NCBI GenBank assembly: GCA_964546445.1
Contig: CAZJJY010000032.1
Coordinates: forward strand, 1 to 5,316
Length of the DNA: 5,316 nucleotides
Direction of reading: 5' to 3'
Origin: CAZJJY01 sp964546445
GTDB taxonomy: Bacteria; Patescibacteriota; Microgenomatia; PFEM01; JAPLYW01
How positions within the stretch are numbered: the stretch's first letter is position 1; the number at the start of each line of letters is the position of its first letter. Made by a program: the position numbers and the translations under genes. The notes under the pieces are model-generated. The model worked only from the letters and a program-made list of their open reading frames with translations. It searched no databases and was not told where the DNA came from. This document shows, one piece after another, positions 5,052 to 5,316 of this stretch.

Positions 5052-5195
5052 TCAACAAGATGCTTTAAGTGCTTGGAGATAGAATGTTTCTTCAGCTTTT
5101 TGTGCTAGTTCTTCTCTTCCCCAATTACCCACTAATTTGGTTAAATTCTTTACTTCTTTCTCGACTGGACTTTCTTCTCTTCTTTCCGTTGCCAC
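5052..5195 (-). CDS. Small hypothetical protein, 47 residues, GTG start
   Basis: Read on the - strand, a GTG at 5195 opens 47 codons ending in TGA at 5052-5054. The start is well supported: AAAGGAGGT lies 5 bases upstream, among the best ribosome binding sites in the window. The protein begins MATERREESPVEKEVKNL and ends AEETFYLQALKASC. It is strongly charged, rich in Glu, Lys and Ala, and should be mostly helical. A central turn lies around LVGNWGREEL (21-30), with a single Trp at 25 and a C-terminal Cys. There is no signal peptide or membrane segment. I do not recognise a family. It is convergent with recR and is the only - strand gene seen. The + strand frame across it encodes an implausible Leu/Phe-rich string typical of antisense to charged helices. 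Confidence 0.65.
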   Translation of the reverse strand: MATERREESPVEKEVKNLTKLVGNWGREELAQKAEETFYLQALKASC

Positions 5196-5200
5196 TACGT

Positions 5201-5209
5201 ACCTCCTTT
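5201..5209 (-). promoter_or_regulatory. Shine-Dalgarno sequence of the small - strand gene
   Basis: AAAGGAGGT on the - strand sits 5 bases before the GTG at 5195. The match and spacing equal those of ybaB. This is the main reason to accept the 47-codon frame and its GTG start. Confidence 0.75.
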
Positions 5210-5220
5210 GTTCTTTGTTT

Positions 5221-5253
5221 ATTAGTATGTTTAAAAGTGCATTTTTTACTAAT
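5221..5253. repeat. 7-bp inverted repeat upstream of the small - strand gene
   Basis: ATTAGTA (5221-5227) and TACTAAT (5247-5253) are perfect inverted copies 19 bases apart. They lie 26-58 bases upstream of the GTG, where an operator could be. No convincing promoter hexamers accompany them. The remaining bases to the right edge are AT-rich, and I see no supportable gene there. Confidence 0.2.
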
Positions 5254-5316
5254 TAGATAATTATTTTTTTGCTGATTCTTCAATGGTTTATTCAGAAAGA
5301 TTATTTGATCACAATC

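Noticed and set aside
5069..5260. 63-codon hydrophobic frame on the + strand, superficially a small membrane protein
   Set aside because: It is antisense to the 47-codon - strand gene, which has a strong Shine-Dalgarno sequence. The Leu/Phe richness is the complement of Glu/Lys codons. It starts at GTG with no ribosome binding site.
5122..5316. Open - strand frame entering from the right edge and overlapping the small gene in another frame
   Set aside because: Its translation is a Lys/Asn/Gln/Ser-rich string with no recognisable motif, and it crosses the Shine-Dalgarno sequence of the small gene. Openness by chance is plausible in A-rich sequence.
5283..5316. ATG-initiated + strand frame running off the right edge (MVYSERLFDHN)
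   Set aside because: Only 11 codons are visible, with no Shine-Dalgarno sequence and no recognisable motif, so a gene start cannot be supported.

Overview
The window is a compact, AT-rich bacterial housekeeping segment. Short or overlapping gene junctions, small versions of most proteins and the DnaX N-terminus (FYLKYRP) all suggest a reduced-genome bacterium, most likely of the Candidate Phyla Radiation (Patescibacteria, perhaps Microgenomates). That placement is inferred from protein character and was not tested by a search. The standard genetic code fits: TAA, TAG and TGA all end recognisable proteins.

Layout. On the + strand, nine genes run head to tail from the left edge to about 4896: the 3' end of proS (prolyl-tRNA synthetase), a DHH-type phosphoesterase, a HIT-family nucleotide hydrolase/transferase, rpsU (ribosomal protein S21), a YqeY/GatB-domain protein, a shortened ybeY, dnaX (clamp-loader subunit), ybaB/ebfC and recR. 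The first half is translation and nucleotide housekeeping. The second half is the widely conserved dnaX-ybaB-recR replication/repair block. Beyond recR lies a convergent intergenic stretch with a long hairpin. It is followed on the - strand by a 47-codon gene of unknown function that starts with GTG behind a near-perfect Shine-Dalgarno sequence.

Most notable points. (1) The linker of dnaX contains an in-phase A AAA AAG heptamer, the same slippery sequence used in Escherichia coli dnaX. The -1 frame stops two codons later, so a short gamma-like clamp-loader subunit is plausible. An A7 run about 65 bases further on has the same property. (2) YbeY ends early, inside the start of dnaX, and keeps only one of the three metal-binding histidines of the family. 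(3) The small - strand gene is well supported by its ribosome binding site but matches nothing I recognise. (4) Clear Shine-Dalgarno sequences are confined to rpsU, ybaB and the small - strand gene. dnaX, ybeY and recR have none, and recR may be leaderless.

I see no mobile element, CRISPR array, tRNA or rRNA. No wholly new multi-gene system is evident. The interest lies in the dnaX recoding signal, the eroded ybeY and the small orphan gene.
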